Assembly (NCBI GenBank): GCA_963070105.1
Contig: OY718803.1
Span: 7,917,823-7,981,822 of the forward strand
Length of the DNA stretch: 64,000 nt
Source: Litomosoides sigmodontis
Taxonomy: Eukaryota; Nematoda; Chromadorea; Rhabditida; Onchocercidae
Direction: 5' to 3'
A program made the position numbers and the translations under genes. Under the pieces are notes generated by a model. That model was not told the DNA's origin. It worked only from the letters and a program-made list of their open reading frames with translations, and made no database searches. This document shows positions 13,326 through 25,637 of the stretch, piece after piece. How positions within the stretch are numbered: the stretch's first letter is position 1; each line of letters opens with the position of its first letter.

Positions 13326-15721
13326 ATGGCTGTCCCGAGAAAAGCTCATATCATCGCTATCACTCTGACCATTTATGCTATTTGCATCTATACAAATGAT
13401 AAGTTGTACACGAAATTACCGTTGCACTTTGCCTACAACACGATCGATGAGCGATTTCAATCGATTTCAAACATTTTCAAGTAGCTTCTTCACATTACTT
13501 CCTCATAGAATTCCCAACCTTAAAAGTTGTTGTTGCAATTTTGATTTCTGTAATTACAGTAAAATTTAACTACCAATTTCAATAAGTAATAGATTTTGTA
13601 GGAGAAATTTTGTGGATGGTTGGGAACGCGGAGGTGCAGCACTAACAGTTTACTTTAAAGGTCAAAAGGTTCTCGATGTTTGGGGCGGCTATGCCGATGG
13701 GCAAGCAGCCAGGAAGTGGCAAGCAGTAAGCGTTCATTTCCTGTCAAATTTTTAATTTCCACCCAAATTTATTACTTTCTGGAGCTACGGCTGTCTAATT
13801 TACTCATCCTACGTAATCAGCGGAAGGCGTTTGTTAGTAATTGGCAGATTTAATTTTGCTAATTAATAATTTTAGAATACGATTAGTGCAACATTTTCAT
13901 GCTTGAAACGAGTGATGGCACTGTGTGTTGCACTACTTGTAGAGAGGAGGCTAGCAAATTATGACGACCCAATTGTCAAACATTGGCCTGATTTTGGTAA
14001 GAGTGGTAAAGCTAATATTACCATCAAAATGCTACTGTCACATACGGTACGGTATTGCTGTATAAAGTTTAAATTAAAATTCATACATTCTTTTTTTTTG
14101 CTAATTATCCACATCTTTGAAATTATTTACAATTTATTGAATGTGAGTTATTACGAGACGTTTGCTCAGGCAGGTTTGATTTATTTGGACAAACCGATTG
14201 GTATGGAAATTGCTGGCAACCATCGAGCAATGAGGTAAGAGTTGCACAATAAATTTAGGACTGGAAATGCTGATCTTCTCGCACTTTCTGTGGATTAATT
14301 AGGTAAAAGTGAGTTTACTTATCTCTCTAATAGAAAAATCATCGAGAATGAGCAACCGAAATGGCTGTCGGAAAGGGAAACCGGTTGTTACGGATCTTTG
14401 TACTACTGGCTTATTGATCAGTTAATTCGACACATTGATAAGCAGAAACGTGGCGTGCAACAGTATTTCCGTGACGAAATAGCTTCAAAGTTTGGTATGT
14501 AAAAAATTTAAACAGGTTTCCGACACATAAGTTAAAAATCTTTCCCTCTCTCTCTCTCTCTCTCGCACTCTTTGCTTGCTAATTTTAGGAATTGATTATT
14601 CTATCGGCTTAACAATGACGGAGGAACATCGAGTGGCCCGAATAGTAATGCCGTCATGGCGTGATATTTTTGATGAAATTTATCAAACACCTTATCTCTT
14701 GCAAACTTTGCTCTTTCAATTTTTCACACTTAAAGTATATTTTCCATTTAGCTTAACTTTATGTAAAGCATAACATGGAACTACCTGTTTAAATTTTTCA
14801 TCACGAAATAAATTCAATTTTAACACGAACTTTTGCTTTGATTTCATACCACAAATGGTCATTTCTTTATTTCAATTCAATTTAATTGGCATTTCATATA
14901 ATTGCAGGAGTCGGTAATGTACAAAGTGATGCACAATTTAAATTGGCTAGACCCGTTTGCACCACTGCAAATTAACAATCCAAATTTTCATCATTTATTA
15001 TATCATGGATTTGGCAACGCTAGAAGTTTAGCAAAAATATTTCATACGGTCAATTATACTGTATTGTACAGTAACACATTATTAGAATATTCGCAAATTT
15101 TAATTGATAATTTAAAATTTTCCTATTTCAAAGAGTGTGTGCATTACTGTGGACATTCTGCAATGTCTGATATGCGAACATTTCTGATTGATCTGAAATT
15201 GTCAAATTATTTTTCAATTCTTTTTGAAATCTAATTTTGCCACATTTGCTCAATTTATTATTCCAAAATGCTTAATATATTACAGTTAATAACAGGTAAG
15301 CTGCTGTCACCTGCAACACAACTCCTTCTAAGAGAAATTTATGATAATAGCACAGAAGTGTGTGCGATAAAACATTTAACAAAAAGCGTTGCCATCTTAG
15401 TTTTCATTAATCAACCACAGGTTCGTTTTTGTTGAATTCATCCTGAAGATTTAAATTTCCCATTTAAATTGAAATTTTTTACAATTACAAAAATATCACA
15501 AGTGCTACTTTTACTTAATTTGCTTGCCATCTTTCTAGGTGACGCATTTCTACGATCATTCAAGTTTCGGTTGTCAGCAAATTACTCAGGATGATCGGAA
15601 TGAGCTCACGATTGCTTACGTAACAAATGCAATCAAAGTTGGCACGTACGAGCAATGTCGCACTTACCGTCGCTTAAAACGTGCCATTTACGGCATTGTT
15701 AAAGAAGCTAACAAAATTTAG
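13326..15721 (+). CDS. LACTB: LACT-type beta-lactamase-fold (class C-like serine hydrolase) protein
   Basis: Nine exons: 13326-13480, 13602-13725, 13876-14046, 14170-14234, 14334-14494, 14589-14734, 14908-15048, 15286-15420, 15539-15721; 426 residues with matching phases. The 15048 donor (GTCAAT) is weak and that junction is provisional. The N-terminus ([19 protein letters not shown]) is a likely signal anchor. Family landmarks in order: [41 protein letters not shown] (the SxxK nucleophile/base pair), [50 protein letters not shown], and IAYVTNAI near the end. The class C/PBP Tyr region usually reads G-Y-H; here it reads [10 protein letters not shown]. The third motif, usually H-S/T-G, reads DHSSFGCQQ. 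Nematodes have many LACT paralogues of mostly unknown substrate; vertebrate LACTB forms filaments in the mitochondrial intermembrane space. Fold assignment is firm; activity is doubtful because two motifs are altered. Confidence 0.92.
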
Positions 15722-17220
15722 AATTCATTAGTCTTTTGCTAAGGCACGCACTCTCATGCATCATTGCAGTGATAAAAATTATTAACAGTTATGATATCAT
15801 TGATATTGGTTAATTCTCGCACAGCAAATACAACCGCACCGGCTATTTGAATTTTAAATTTTTTGTAAAATTTCGAGAAATCAAACAGCAAGAAATAATC
15901 AATTTTCTTGAATTGATCATCTCATATTGATCGATGCAAAGTGTACTCTTTTCTTTCCTTACATTAAAAACAGTCCTTTACAAAAATACAACACCGAACA
16001 GTCATTAATGATTTCTATTAAAATTCAGAAGCAATTTTGGAACAAAAAAAAAGAATGGAGGAAATTTTAAATGCTTCGCTGTTTTCATTCATTTTTAACA
16101 CTTCTGTAATTTCACTTTGAAATTCTCCAAAAGGCACAATTTAAAAGAGGAAGTGATGCCTTTCTGCTTCCATTCATACATATCTCAAGGAAAGAAACGA
16201 ACGTTTGTTTCATTTCAATTTCTTTTTACATTTACATTTCCTTTTTTGTTCATCTCTTCCTCCCTCACAGTTTAGGTGAAATGGACGAATATCTTATTTT
16301 TCATTTCATTTTTTTTCTTCCTAAAAAATTAAATTAAAAAAGGCCTTCCACATTGCTTATTATTTCAATTCGCTCTTTTTTGAATTTAAAATTTTTCAAG
16401 AGCTGCATATCAGTAATACAGCAGCAGGAAAAAGTTATCCGTTCATTGCTATCCATTCAAAAATTATTCATTCACTTTTTTTTTGCTTTTGTTTTCTATC
16501 AAAATTGATATCAAAATTACCTCTTCACTTAAAATTTTTAAATTCCAAAATTGAATAAAAATAAGAAAATGTAATTTTTGAGCATAATTTCTGTGCTTAA
16601 TTAAATGGTAAAAACGTACGAAATATGTGTTTTCATTGAATAATTTCAATTTCCCATTTTTTCATCACGCCGCACGTTGCATTCATTTGCATAAAATATG
16701 AATGATTTAAAATGAAGTCAGGTAGCTCCTTAATTAGCAAATGAAAATTGAAATGTGAAAGAGAAAGAATGCAATTAATCGTTGACATGAAGTTTAACTG
16801 ATTGGTTTTTTTTTTCATTAGCACTGTTCGACAGCTGCTTATCAGTGCTGATCATTAATATTTCAGTTTGCAAGACAAATGAACAATTTGATGAAATTTT
16901 TCATACAAAAAAAAAGAAAGGAAATTTGCAAAATTAAAATTTTTTTCTCATCTTTCGAATTTGGTTAGTTTACTGGGAGAAATTTCAGACTAATTACTTA
17001 TCTTGAAATTATTTGAAAAAAACTTCAACTTCAAATTTCAGTTATCATTAATTTGAATTTGTCAATTCAAATTTGTCTTAAACAATTTTATGAAGCGTAA
17101 AAAAGGAGACAAAATGAACCAGCAAAAAATGTAAATTGAATTGAAATGATGCAAACAAATAACGTTGTTGAAAAATCGATTTCGTTCACTTTCAATTATT
17201 TTTCAATATCAGCCGAAACA

Positions 17221-17303
17221 GAAGGAGAGAGAGAGAGAGAGAGAGAAAGAGGAGGGGGAAAGGGTAGAGGAAGGAAGAAGGAGAGAGAGAGAGAGAGAGA
17301 GAG
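17221..17303. repeat. (GA)n compound repeat
   Basis: Two GA runs are separated by a G-rich purine stretch. Overlapping Ser/Leu- and Arg/Glu-rich ORFs on both strands are artefacts. Confidence 0.93.
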
Positions 17304-20300
17304 TTGGAGTGCTGAAGATGGCAGTGAGCTGATGTGACGTGACGAAGATGACTGTGGCGGTGACGGTGATGACGGATGAAATAAAAAAAGCCAGCTGTAA
17401 AAATAGAAAAGTGCAAGTGAAAGGAAAAATCTCCCTCTCTCTTTCTCTCTGTCTCTCATCTCTGCACATTGTTTCAATAATTTGATCATCGCTATCATCA
17501 TTATCACTATCACTATCGCTATCACTACCATTGTCATCATTCTATCCCGCCTCCTTCATTGTTTTAACAATTATTTGATCTTCTTTATTAATTAACGAAT
17601 TCGTCCTAAATTCAGGTGGGTAGTAACTGAATTTTCTGGCGTTACGTCGAACGTACGCATAATTACTTACGTCATACACGTCAAAACCTATCAGGAATTT
17701 CGCCCTCCCATTATTTTCTTTGAATTTATTCCACGATGAGACTAGACTTTTTAATGACAGTAATTGCTAGAAAATTTTTATTAATATTCAAGTGAAAACA
17801 TAATTTCAGTCTAATCAGACATTTTCATTGACTTAAGCAATTTTGGTTATTTTTCATATACGAATTTCACCCGTCAATTTGCAAAATCCGGTTTTGAAGT
17901 TTAACAACTTCTAATAATTGCGTAAAACAATGGAAAATTTATCGGTACAAAATGCAGGTAGTCTCTTCGTGAAATCAATTATTGCTTTTTTTTTGTTTAT
18001 AAAAGAAAAATAAGTTAATTTGCCAAATTTATCGAAAAAAAAAACGAAAATTTGTTGTTGCCGTTTAATGTTTTATACAAAATTTCATGAATTAATTTTA
18101 CAAATGAAATCGGAGAATTGAAAATTTAGCGCAAAAAAAGCGGTTTGTTTCATTTCATTTTCGTTTAACATTTCAATCGATTGTTTACCGTGGCGAATTA
18201 AATCTGAGAGTTAGGTGGAGCCGCTCTGCTGCAACCTTTGTAATTTCAATTGTTATCACAGACATCGCCTCTCTCCCCAAATACACAAATTCGTTTTTTT
18301 TTTTGCATAAATTTTTTTTGGGTGAATTTTTGAGAGGAAAAAATAGAAATGAACCAATTATTTGTTGAAACAAACTGTGGAAAAACGAAGCAAATATTAT
18401 TGACAAACGCAAACATTAGTAATTACGTCAACAAGATTAATCTTTAATTTGTAAATTTCAATTATTCTAGTTTCATCCGCCAAAAAAAAAGAGAGAAAAA
18501 GAAACAAGCGGGCAAAGGATTACTTACTGGTAAGTGGGGGAGAAGTTAATTTCACTGAGAGGAAGTAGCAGTGTGATTTTAGGCCAACAAATGGTAGAAT
18601 ACTTACTCGGATAAGAAGTCCTGCTAACCTAATTGCACTCATTAATTAGCATATCATATCGATATTTATTGATTACTTGTTTTACAAGAGTGCGAATGTA
18701 CGCTTTATTAATAATTAGCTCACGTACTTCAAGTGGTGCTTGAAAATAAGAAATTCCCTTCCAGCTGCTTTTTCCCCTCCCTATTCATTAATTGTATTTC
18801 ATTTATTCACTTCGCCTCCCTCTCTCTGTAGCTCTGTTTTGTATTTGAAATTGAAGGTTCCAATGTGTGGTGTGTACAATTTGAAATTAAACGTGAAAGA
18901 TTTATCAGTATTTGCTACTACTTGAAGGGATACAATTTTAGGCGTTGTATGAGTTGCAGTTGGTCAGTTCATCAGCGACCGATTTAATGCGTGACGTGAA
19001 CTGTAATTCGTTGTTAATAATTAACTGTTAGATCATTGTAATTGTGTGCCGTGAAAATAGACTTTGAATGGGACCTCTGCCAAGAAATTGTAATTAGTGA
19101 TAGCGTAAGTACGGAAAATTAATTAGGGTGAAGTGGTGATGAATTCAAACAGCCTTTATGGGTCATTTACTCTGAATTACTTTGCTAAAATAATAATTGC
19201 AATATGCTTATACCGACCGAGTGAGTGGACATTCGGTGGGAAAAACGCTAATAGATTGACCGATAAGTGAACAGTTAACAACCTTTCCTCCTTTTTCGAA
19301 GTTTCCATCTTCAGTATGCTAGATGATTTGATAATTAATTAACATACTTGATTAGCTAGAAAAGTGAACGCCCCATCAGTTTACTTTATTCCGGGTCAAT
19401 TTCATAAAAATTGAACTGTCAGTCATTCTTCTCTTAAAAACGATACTTAAGTAATATCGATATGCTAATTTGTGCATTATCTTTTTCAATCAGCTACGTT
19501 CATAAATTCAAAGTGATTTCCCTACCTGCTCATTTCACCCTTTCTCGTAAGTGAAAGCGTTGAGTAAAATTCCTGCGATATCACTTTCCACACTAAACAA
19601 TCCAGTTGAGAATATATTGCAGCAAAAGTTTGCTAGCATCATATTGCTAGTAGTGTGTGGTGAAATTTTTTTTAATTTTATTTTTTGAAAAAGCAAGTAC
19701 CATTTTAAAAATGAAAAATAAAAGTCCCGCGATCTCTCCAATATTTGTTTTGCAATTTTGATTTACTAATTTGCTACACTTTGGTTAACACTCATTTGTT
19801 ACTTTCATCCGGAAACAGATGTAATGCCACGCTATCCCAATCCTCCAGACAATTCTCTCAAATTTTAATAGTTGAAAGAAACATTGCAATTGATGGAAGA
19901 GATTGATAACTCTGAGTACGTCGAGCGCATAAACATATTGCGACAAATAAATTCCTTAGATTGCGGATATATCGAGATTTGTTGGCGAAATTGCCATCAC
20001 TGTTACTTAAATGCTTTTTATTTGAAATGAAAAAAGCGAGTATAATATAGAAAGGATTATTAAAAAGTAATTTTTTTTTTTGAAGGAATGTTTATGTCAA
20101 ATGGTTTGAAAAATTGAGTGCTTTCGCTATTTTTTGCGAATTTATAATTTCGACTTAAAGAAAATTCCGAAATTTTTAAACTCCACAAAAGCTAAGAAAG
20201 TATATTATCACTTATGACTGGCTTTGGTAATTTTAAATAAGTAAAAAAGTACAAATTGCAGGAATGTCTTTTTCAAGTATTCACTTTTTCCACTACTCGA

Positions 20301-20380
20301 GCGGTTGAGTGAAACGTGAATGCTCGCCGTAGGAAACTTCCCTATCCGCGTTGAGCACGTAGGCTCTGTCCGCTCTCATG

Positions 20381-20466
20381 TGACCTTGAACTGTCGCAAA
20401 ATTTTTGAAAGACAAAAGACCCTTATGATACGAATGAAGTTTTGACCTTGACCTTTGCTAAGGTCA
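20381..20466. promoter_or_regulatory. Cluster of nuclear-receptor-type half sites
   Basis: TGACCTTGAA occurs at 20381-20390. TGACCTTGACCTTTGC begins at 20443, and an inverted AAGGTCA follows at about 20460-20466. TGACCTTGA is the complement of the extended half site TCAAGGTCA recognised by FTZ-F1/ERR-type receptors, and the second group combines direct and inverted arrangements. It lies in non-coding DNA far from a confirmed start codon. Function as an enhancer is inference. Confidence 0.35.
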
Positions 20467-21108
20467 GTAAATTACGTATGAATGACGTGCAGCGAATTGG
20501 ACCACTCTTGTATTACATTGACAAGAATTTGAAAATCTTAACAATTCCAATGTAATTGATTTGTTTTAGAGAATGAGAGAGATGTTGGTAGGAAAGGTTG
20601 CAATAAGTTAGGTTTAATTTTCGCGCTTAATGCAGTAAAGTTGAAGGAAATCCGAATTGCATTTAAATTCACTCCCATTTAAATCAAATTAAATTCATTC
20701 AAAGTTAATAGTTAACCTTGAAATTTTACACTTAAGTTAACTGCGAACAATAATGCGTGAGGGTGCGGGAAGTCCCTCTTTCAGTGATATATTAACTCAC
20801 TGATTGTCATACTTATGCTCCATCATTTGAATGATAAAGTTAACTCTTCGTAAATTTGTTTGAAGTGGACTGAATTAATAGCGCAATGATATATCGTTGC
20901 TTCAATGACACATTCATTTTGCATATTTAGTTATCATTCGGTCGTTAATGTCGCATTCAAATCAACAGTGCTTAATTTATTACGTTTCACGTGAAACACG
21001 CCATAAAGTATTTCATTCATAATTCATCTCTATTACTTTCACTTTGAGTGATTTCTTTTTTAATTAATTTTTTCCATTACATTTCATTTTGTTCATTTTG
21101 TTACCGTA

Positions 21109-21110
<2 letters not shown>

Positions 21111-21139
<29 letters not shown>

Positions 21140-21180
21140 ACACACGCACACACACACACACACACACATACATAGACACA
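21111..21180. repeat. (CCCA)n/(CA)n compound microsatellite
   Basis: Three CCCA units run into a long CA tract with one G interruption. The Cys/Val ORF on the minus strand is an artefact. Confidence 0.93.
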
Positions 21181-22034
21181 TAATGTCATGGAAAGTATGA
21201 GAAATTTGAAGTAACTTTTAGTGCACTGTTTTGACTGTGTTAGTAATGAAAAAAAAAAGCTTTTTGAAAAATTGAATTTTGAGTGTCGCAAATTGTTAAT
21301 TTTAAAAATTTCATGCTTTCCAGAATGTTTCTTTAATTGAAATTCGAAAGCATCAGAGTAGACTAATTTCACGAAATTGCAATGAAAGGGAAAGCTAACG
21401 AAATGGAAATGTCAGCTACCACACACACGCACGCACGTACACGCACAAGATGGATCATTTGTGAGTGTTTGAAGTGAAGCGATGAAACCGCTTGATATTA
21501 GCATCTTTAAACGGTCAATGGCAAATGAGGTTTTCAATTTCTTCATTTCTTTTTCAACAATTTCAATCTTTGATTTCTTACTCTTTCAATTGAAAATATA
21601 CCAAAAAGCACAAATTCCAATAAATTAATTAGGGGAAAAATTGCTAAATTTTGATTGTCAAACATTCAATTATTTGAGTATTCTATCCCAAAATACACTG
21701 CAAAATTCCTGTATTTTCTCTATTGAAATTTAAAATTTATACTTCCGTATGCAAGTAGTAATTTCAGTTATTCTATTCCAAAAAAGAATGCGCTAATTTT
21801 TAGTTTTTATCTTACAAATAACATTTCCAATTTTTTCACACATAAAAAGTTGCACTGAAAAATTGTTAAGAATGTTATTGGAAAATTTTGAAATTTTTGC
21901 AATAAATTGAAAACGTTTGTAAACTACCAGCTTATCCCACAGATATTTAGAACGGTGGAAAAAAAGAAGAAATGAATGAGAAGTGGTAATTTAAAAAGAC
22001 TGTCAAGAATTTCTATCCATTTATGCTGCTCCTT

Positions 22035-22060
22035 CCTCTCCTCTCCTCTCCTCTCTTCTC
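22035..22060. repeat. (CTCCT)n pentamer tandem repeat
   Basis: About five copies of the pentamer CTCCT with a degenerate end, in non-coding DNA. Confidence 0.85.
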
Positions 22061-25000
22061 TGTCAGTGAATTTTCACCGAGCAATTCCATTTTAACTACT
22101 GTGAACTTGGCGTGGACGGGCTGATTGCACGGCTACCGATAGTATGAAACGTTTTAATTAAACAATCAGACGGATGATCGTTGATCAGCTATTTTATTTC
22201 ATCTGAAATGCTGCAAAATAATACCCTACCGGGTAGTTAGCTTGTTTGTCATGAACCATCCCTTCATCCTTTTACCTGTGGCCCTTTCCTTCACGTAAAT
22301 ACTGTTTGCCTCACCGGCGCACCTGTCTATCATTTCTCCTCGTCACACTTAACAGTATCACTTCACCACTACTGGTCATCGATATCAGCAGCATCGATTC
22401 ATTCACTCATTGGTCATCGATATTTGATAATTTGTTGGTCGAAATCATTTGAACTGTTCCTTTGAACTGTCCATCATCACTCCCTGCTCATCGCATAGTT
22501 TTAACAGGGAAATTTAATTAATCTTTTAATCCTTCCAGCTATTATGGTATTATTTCGGATAAGAGATGTGGTAAGTTTTATTTTACAACTCCTTCAGTAA
22601 TTTAAAATTTTGAAATTTAAAATTGAATTTTGCATCCTTTGCAAGATTTTTTATTTTTTTATAACTTTTTTAAAAGATTTTTTATAACATAAGACTTATA
22701 AGAAATATTGCTTGTAACTGTTTTTTGACATTTTTAGAAAAATGCCATGAGGGTAGTTTGATTGATGCAATTCTAACCCTCCATTAAACTAGAAAAATGA
22801 AAATAACTGGTGCCGAATTTTCCAGCCTATCATTTTTTTTCTTCCGCATTCCTTCTAAAATTTCACCAATAATCAATTTTTCGACTTTCTAAGAATCGAA
22901 TAATTTTCAGCAAATGAAACGATTTGCGATTTTGCATATCTTTAACCGTTAACTTTAGTTGTAAACAAGAAATAAAAATCAATTACAGTAGTTTTTTTTC
23001 CGAATTCTCTTCCATTTCCTCCTCCTCCTTTCTGAGAAGCTACTCAAAATTTGGAAATGTACCAAAAATGCCTTATAATTATTGCTTCTTTGATCTCTGT
23101 CCGGTACGTTTTTGTAGAGAGGCGCTTAAGTACAATTTTAGTTTTTAGGTGCAATTTGCGCAGGCCTTTTTGTTTTTGTCATTAGCAGGCCTGTAAATGA
23201 ATTGATGAAATAAGCAAATGAATTAAATTTTTATTAAATGATGGAGGGCTTGAGAGCATAAAGCAGTCAGTCCTTCATCTAACCAATCGGTGTGAACCAT
23301 TCCTTGTCAATTTAACTTTCAACCAATAAATTTCAATTTCTCCATCTATGAAGAATTGAATTGTTTGATTAGAAACGGACCTCCATTCACTCATTAATTA
23401 TAACAAATTTCTAGTATTCTTCTTAGACTTTCATTATTTTTCTTCAAAATTGCAACTACCAAACACTTTCTTTGAGCTAAAAAATTGTATAAATTAAATT
23501 TAAATTTCGAATTCAAAAGTCGTAAAATTTTACTTGTTTAATCATTCATTCCTTAGCATTGCCTCTTTTTTACTTATTTTGCAGAGATGAAAGTTTTGAA
23601 TGTTTGCTCATCATTCATGAAAATACAATTAATCGCATGTAACTAAGCATAGAGCATTTCTCTTTTACCTTTTACCTTTCTCTCTCTCTCCCTCTCTCTT
23701 CTTTCTTTCTCTTTTTATGCACATTATTAATTGTTAATCCTCCGAAAATACCTGTCGTCATTAACAATGGATTATAGTCTTCAATGGCACTTGCATTACT
23801 TTTCCTCCAATTCATCGGAATTTGTTTCATTTAAATTCAAACGTGTCCAATTTCTCTTTGATGAAAACTTTTGTTTTTTTCTACTCCAAAAACTTTTCAA
23901 TTATGCATTTCAAATTAAATGGCAACTTTTAGGTCTAACAATGCGATCCACCTGAGAAGTATTTAATTTATTTAAGTCAGCCATTCCACGGTGATTTATT
24001 ACAAATGTAAATCAAATGAATTCTGTGACTACAAAAAAGGCTTCAAATTATCGTTAAGCAATATTTTAATTTAATTGAGTTTAGATGATTCAACTGCATT
24101 ATCATTTTGTGCAAGCAGTCTGTTCTAAATTCTTATTAATTAAAGTAGCAGCTAAACAATTAAATTTAAATGCAATGAGCAAATCTGAAGATTGGCAGTA
24201 GCCAAAATATCTTATTTCAAATTAATTTGTTTCTTGTTTACTTGTTTTTTTTTGGAGCAATTATTTGACTTTTTGAGAAACTATTATTCCGAGCCTTCCT
24301 CTTTCTATGCAGCATAAATATCCTTTTGAATTAAAATATATCTCGGAAGGAAAGACGTATGCAAACCTGCAATTTACGTAACTGATAAATTCTTATGCTT
24401 AATGTGTGAAATTAAATCAACGAACAGAGGCTGTTTATTAAATATTTAAATTTGATGGACTCCTTTCGAATTTAATTGCTATTTGCATGGGGTTAAATAA
24501 CTTAGTCATAGCATTTTAATTTTTAATTTGAATCATAAAATTCTATTTTTTAAAAGAATCTGCAATTTCCAAAATTATCCTGAAGAAAGCCACAACTGCT
24601 GAAGAGGAGCAATTTGGAGAAATTGGTTATGATCGATCGTGTCGAACACTATCCGTTCCATAGCAGTGAGCAAGAAAAATATTACAATTATCTAAATTAT
24701 TATCATTTTTTTGTAAATTTTTCAAATCAATCAAATTTTTTAATTTTGAAATTTGAACAACGAAATTTTAGTTACTTTAAAATGCATTCTTGAAATGATT
24801 TATCGCCGCATAACCTCAATATAATTAACAAAAAAAGAAACATTTCTTTTTGCAAGAAAGGCTGCAAAATTTAAAGACATTTCCCTTCCTTCTAAATGGC
24901 ATGTAATTTTTTCAAAAAAAAAAATCTCAAAATACTTTCAAAGAAGAGAGCGGCTTTCTTTTTTCATTTTGACAAACAAATATTTGAAAATTTTTTAATT

Positions 25001-25451
25001 TAAACAAAGTTGCATATCTTACGCATATCTGCTACTTTTCTCACTCTCATCAAGGCAGCAAATTTCAATTCATTTTGGACAAAATCGTAATAAAAAAAAG
25101 TTTTAAATTTCAATTCTCTCAATTAACAAACTTTGCGTGAAAGTGAAGGAAAATGCTGAAAAGATATTCGATAAATTTTAATGCGAAATGGATGTGGAAG
25201 TGATGACGTGAAAATTAACATCAAATTCATTACTTACGCTTAAATTTCTTCATCCTCACACACGCACACGCACATACACGCACACACGCGCACTTCCCTG
25301 CAATATCCGTTCCACTTCTCATGCATTTTTTAATTCAAATTTTCCAAATTCTATTAGTTGAAAGCAATGTTGCAAGGCGTAGGAAAAAAATTAAAATGAA
25401 ATCATTCGGTTATGCAATATAAACGATATCTTTGCTTCCATCCAACTTCAT

Positions 25452-25609
25452 TCCTCTCCTCCCCCTCCCCCTCCTCCTCCCCCTCCTCCCCCTCCCCCTC
25501 CTCCTCCTCCCCCTCCTCCCCCTCCCCCTCCTCCTCCTCCTCCCCCTCCTCCTCCTCCCCCTCCTCCCCTTCCCCCTCCTCCTCCTCCTCCCCCTCCTCC
25601 TCCTCCTCC
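25452..25609. repeat. Polypyrimidine (CCT/CCCCCT)n tract
   Basis: Almost 160 bases with essentially only C and T on the plus strand, mixing CTC trimers and CCCCCT hexamers in higher-order blocks. It ends about 30 bases before the ATG at 25638. Ser/Pro ORFs on the plus strand and the Arg/Gly ORF on the minus strand are artefacts. Confidence 0.95.
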
Positions 25610-25637
25610 GTTCGCAGCTCGCATTTAGCGTTTGAAG

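Larger units (their letters stand above)
15722..25451. other. Gene-poor region, left part
   Basis: Nearly 10 kb with no exon that could be supported by both splice signals and family similarity. It may include distant 5' exons or regulatory DNA of the Cas gene. It holds GA, CA and CTCCT microsatellites and a cluster of nuclear-receptor-type half sites at 20381-20466. A strong donor-like CTG|GTAAGT at about 18530 has no coding sequence before it and could end a non-coding exon. Confidence 0.5.

Noticed and set aside
20983..20998. CGTTTCACGTGAAACA, 15 of 16 bases identical to the bacterial parS centromere site
   Set aside because: The surrounding DNA is clearly eukaryotic and there is no ParB/ParA context. 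A CACGTG E-box inside a 14-base palindrome is a simpler reading; treated as coincidence.
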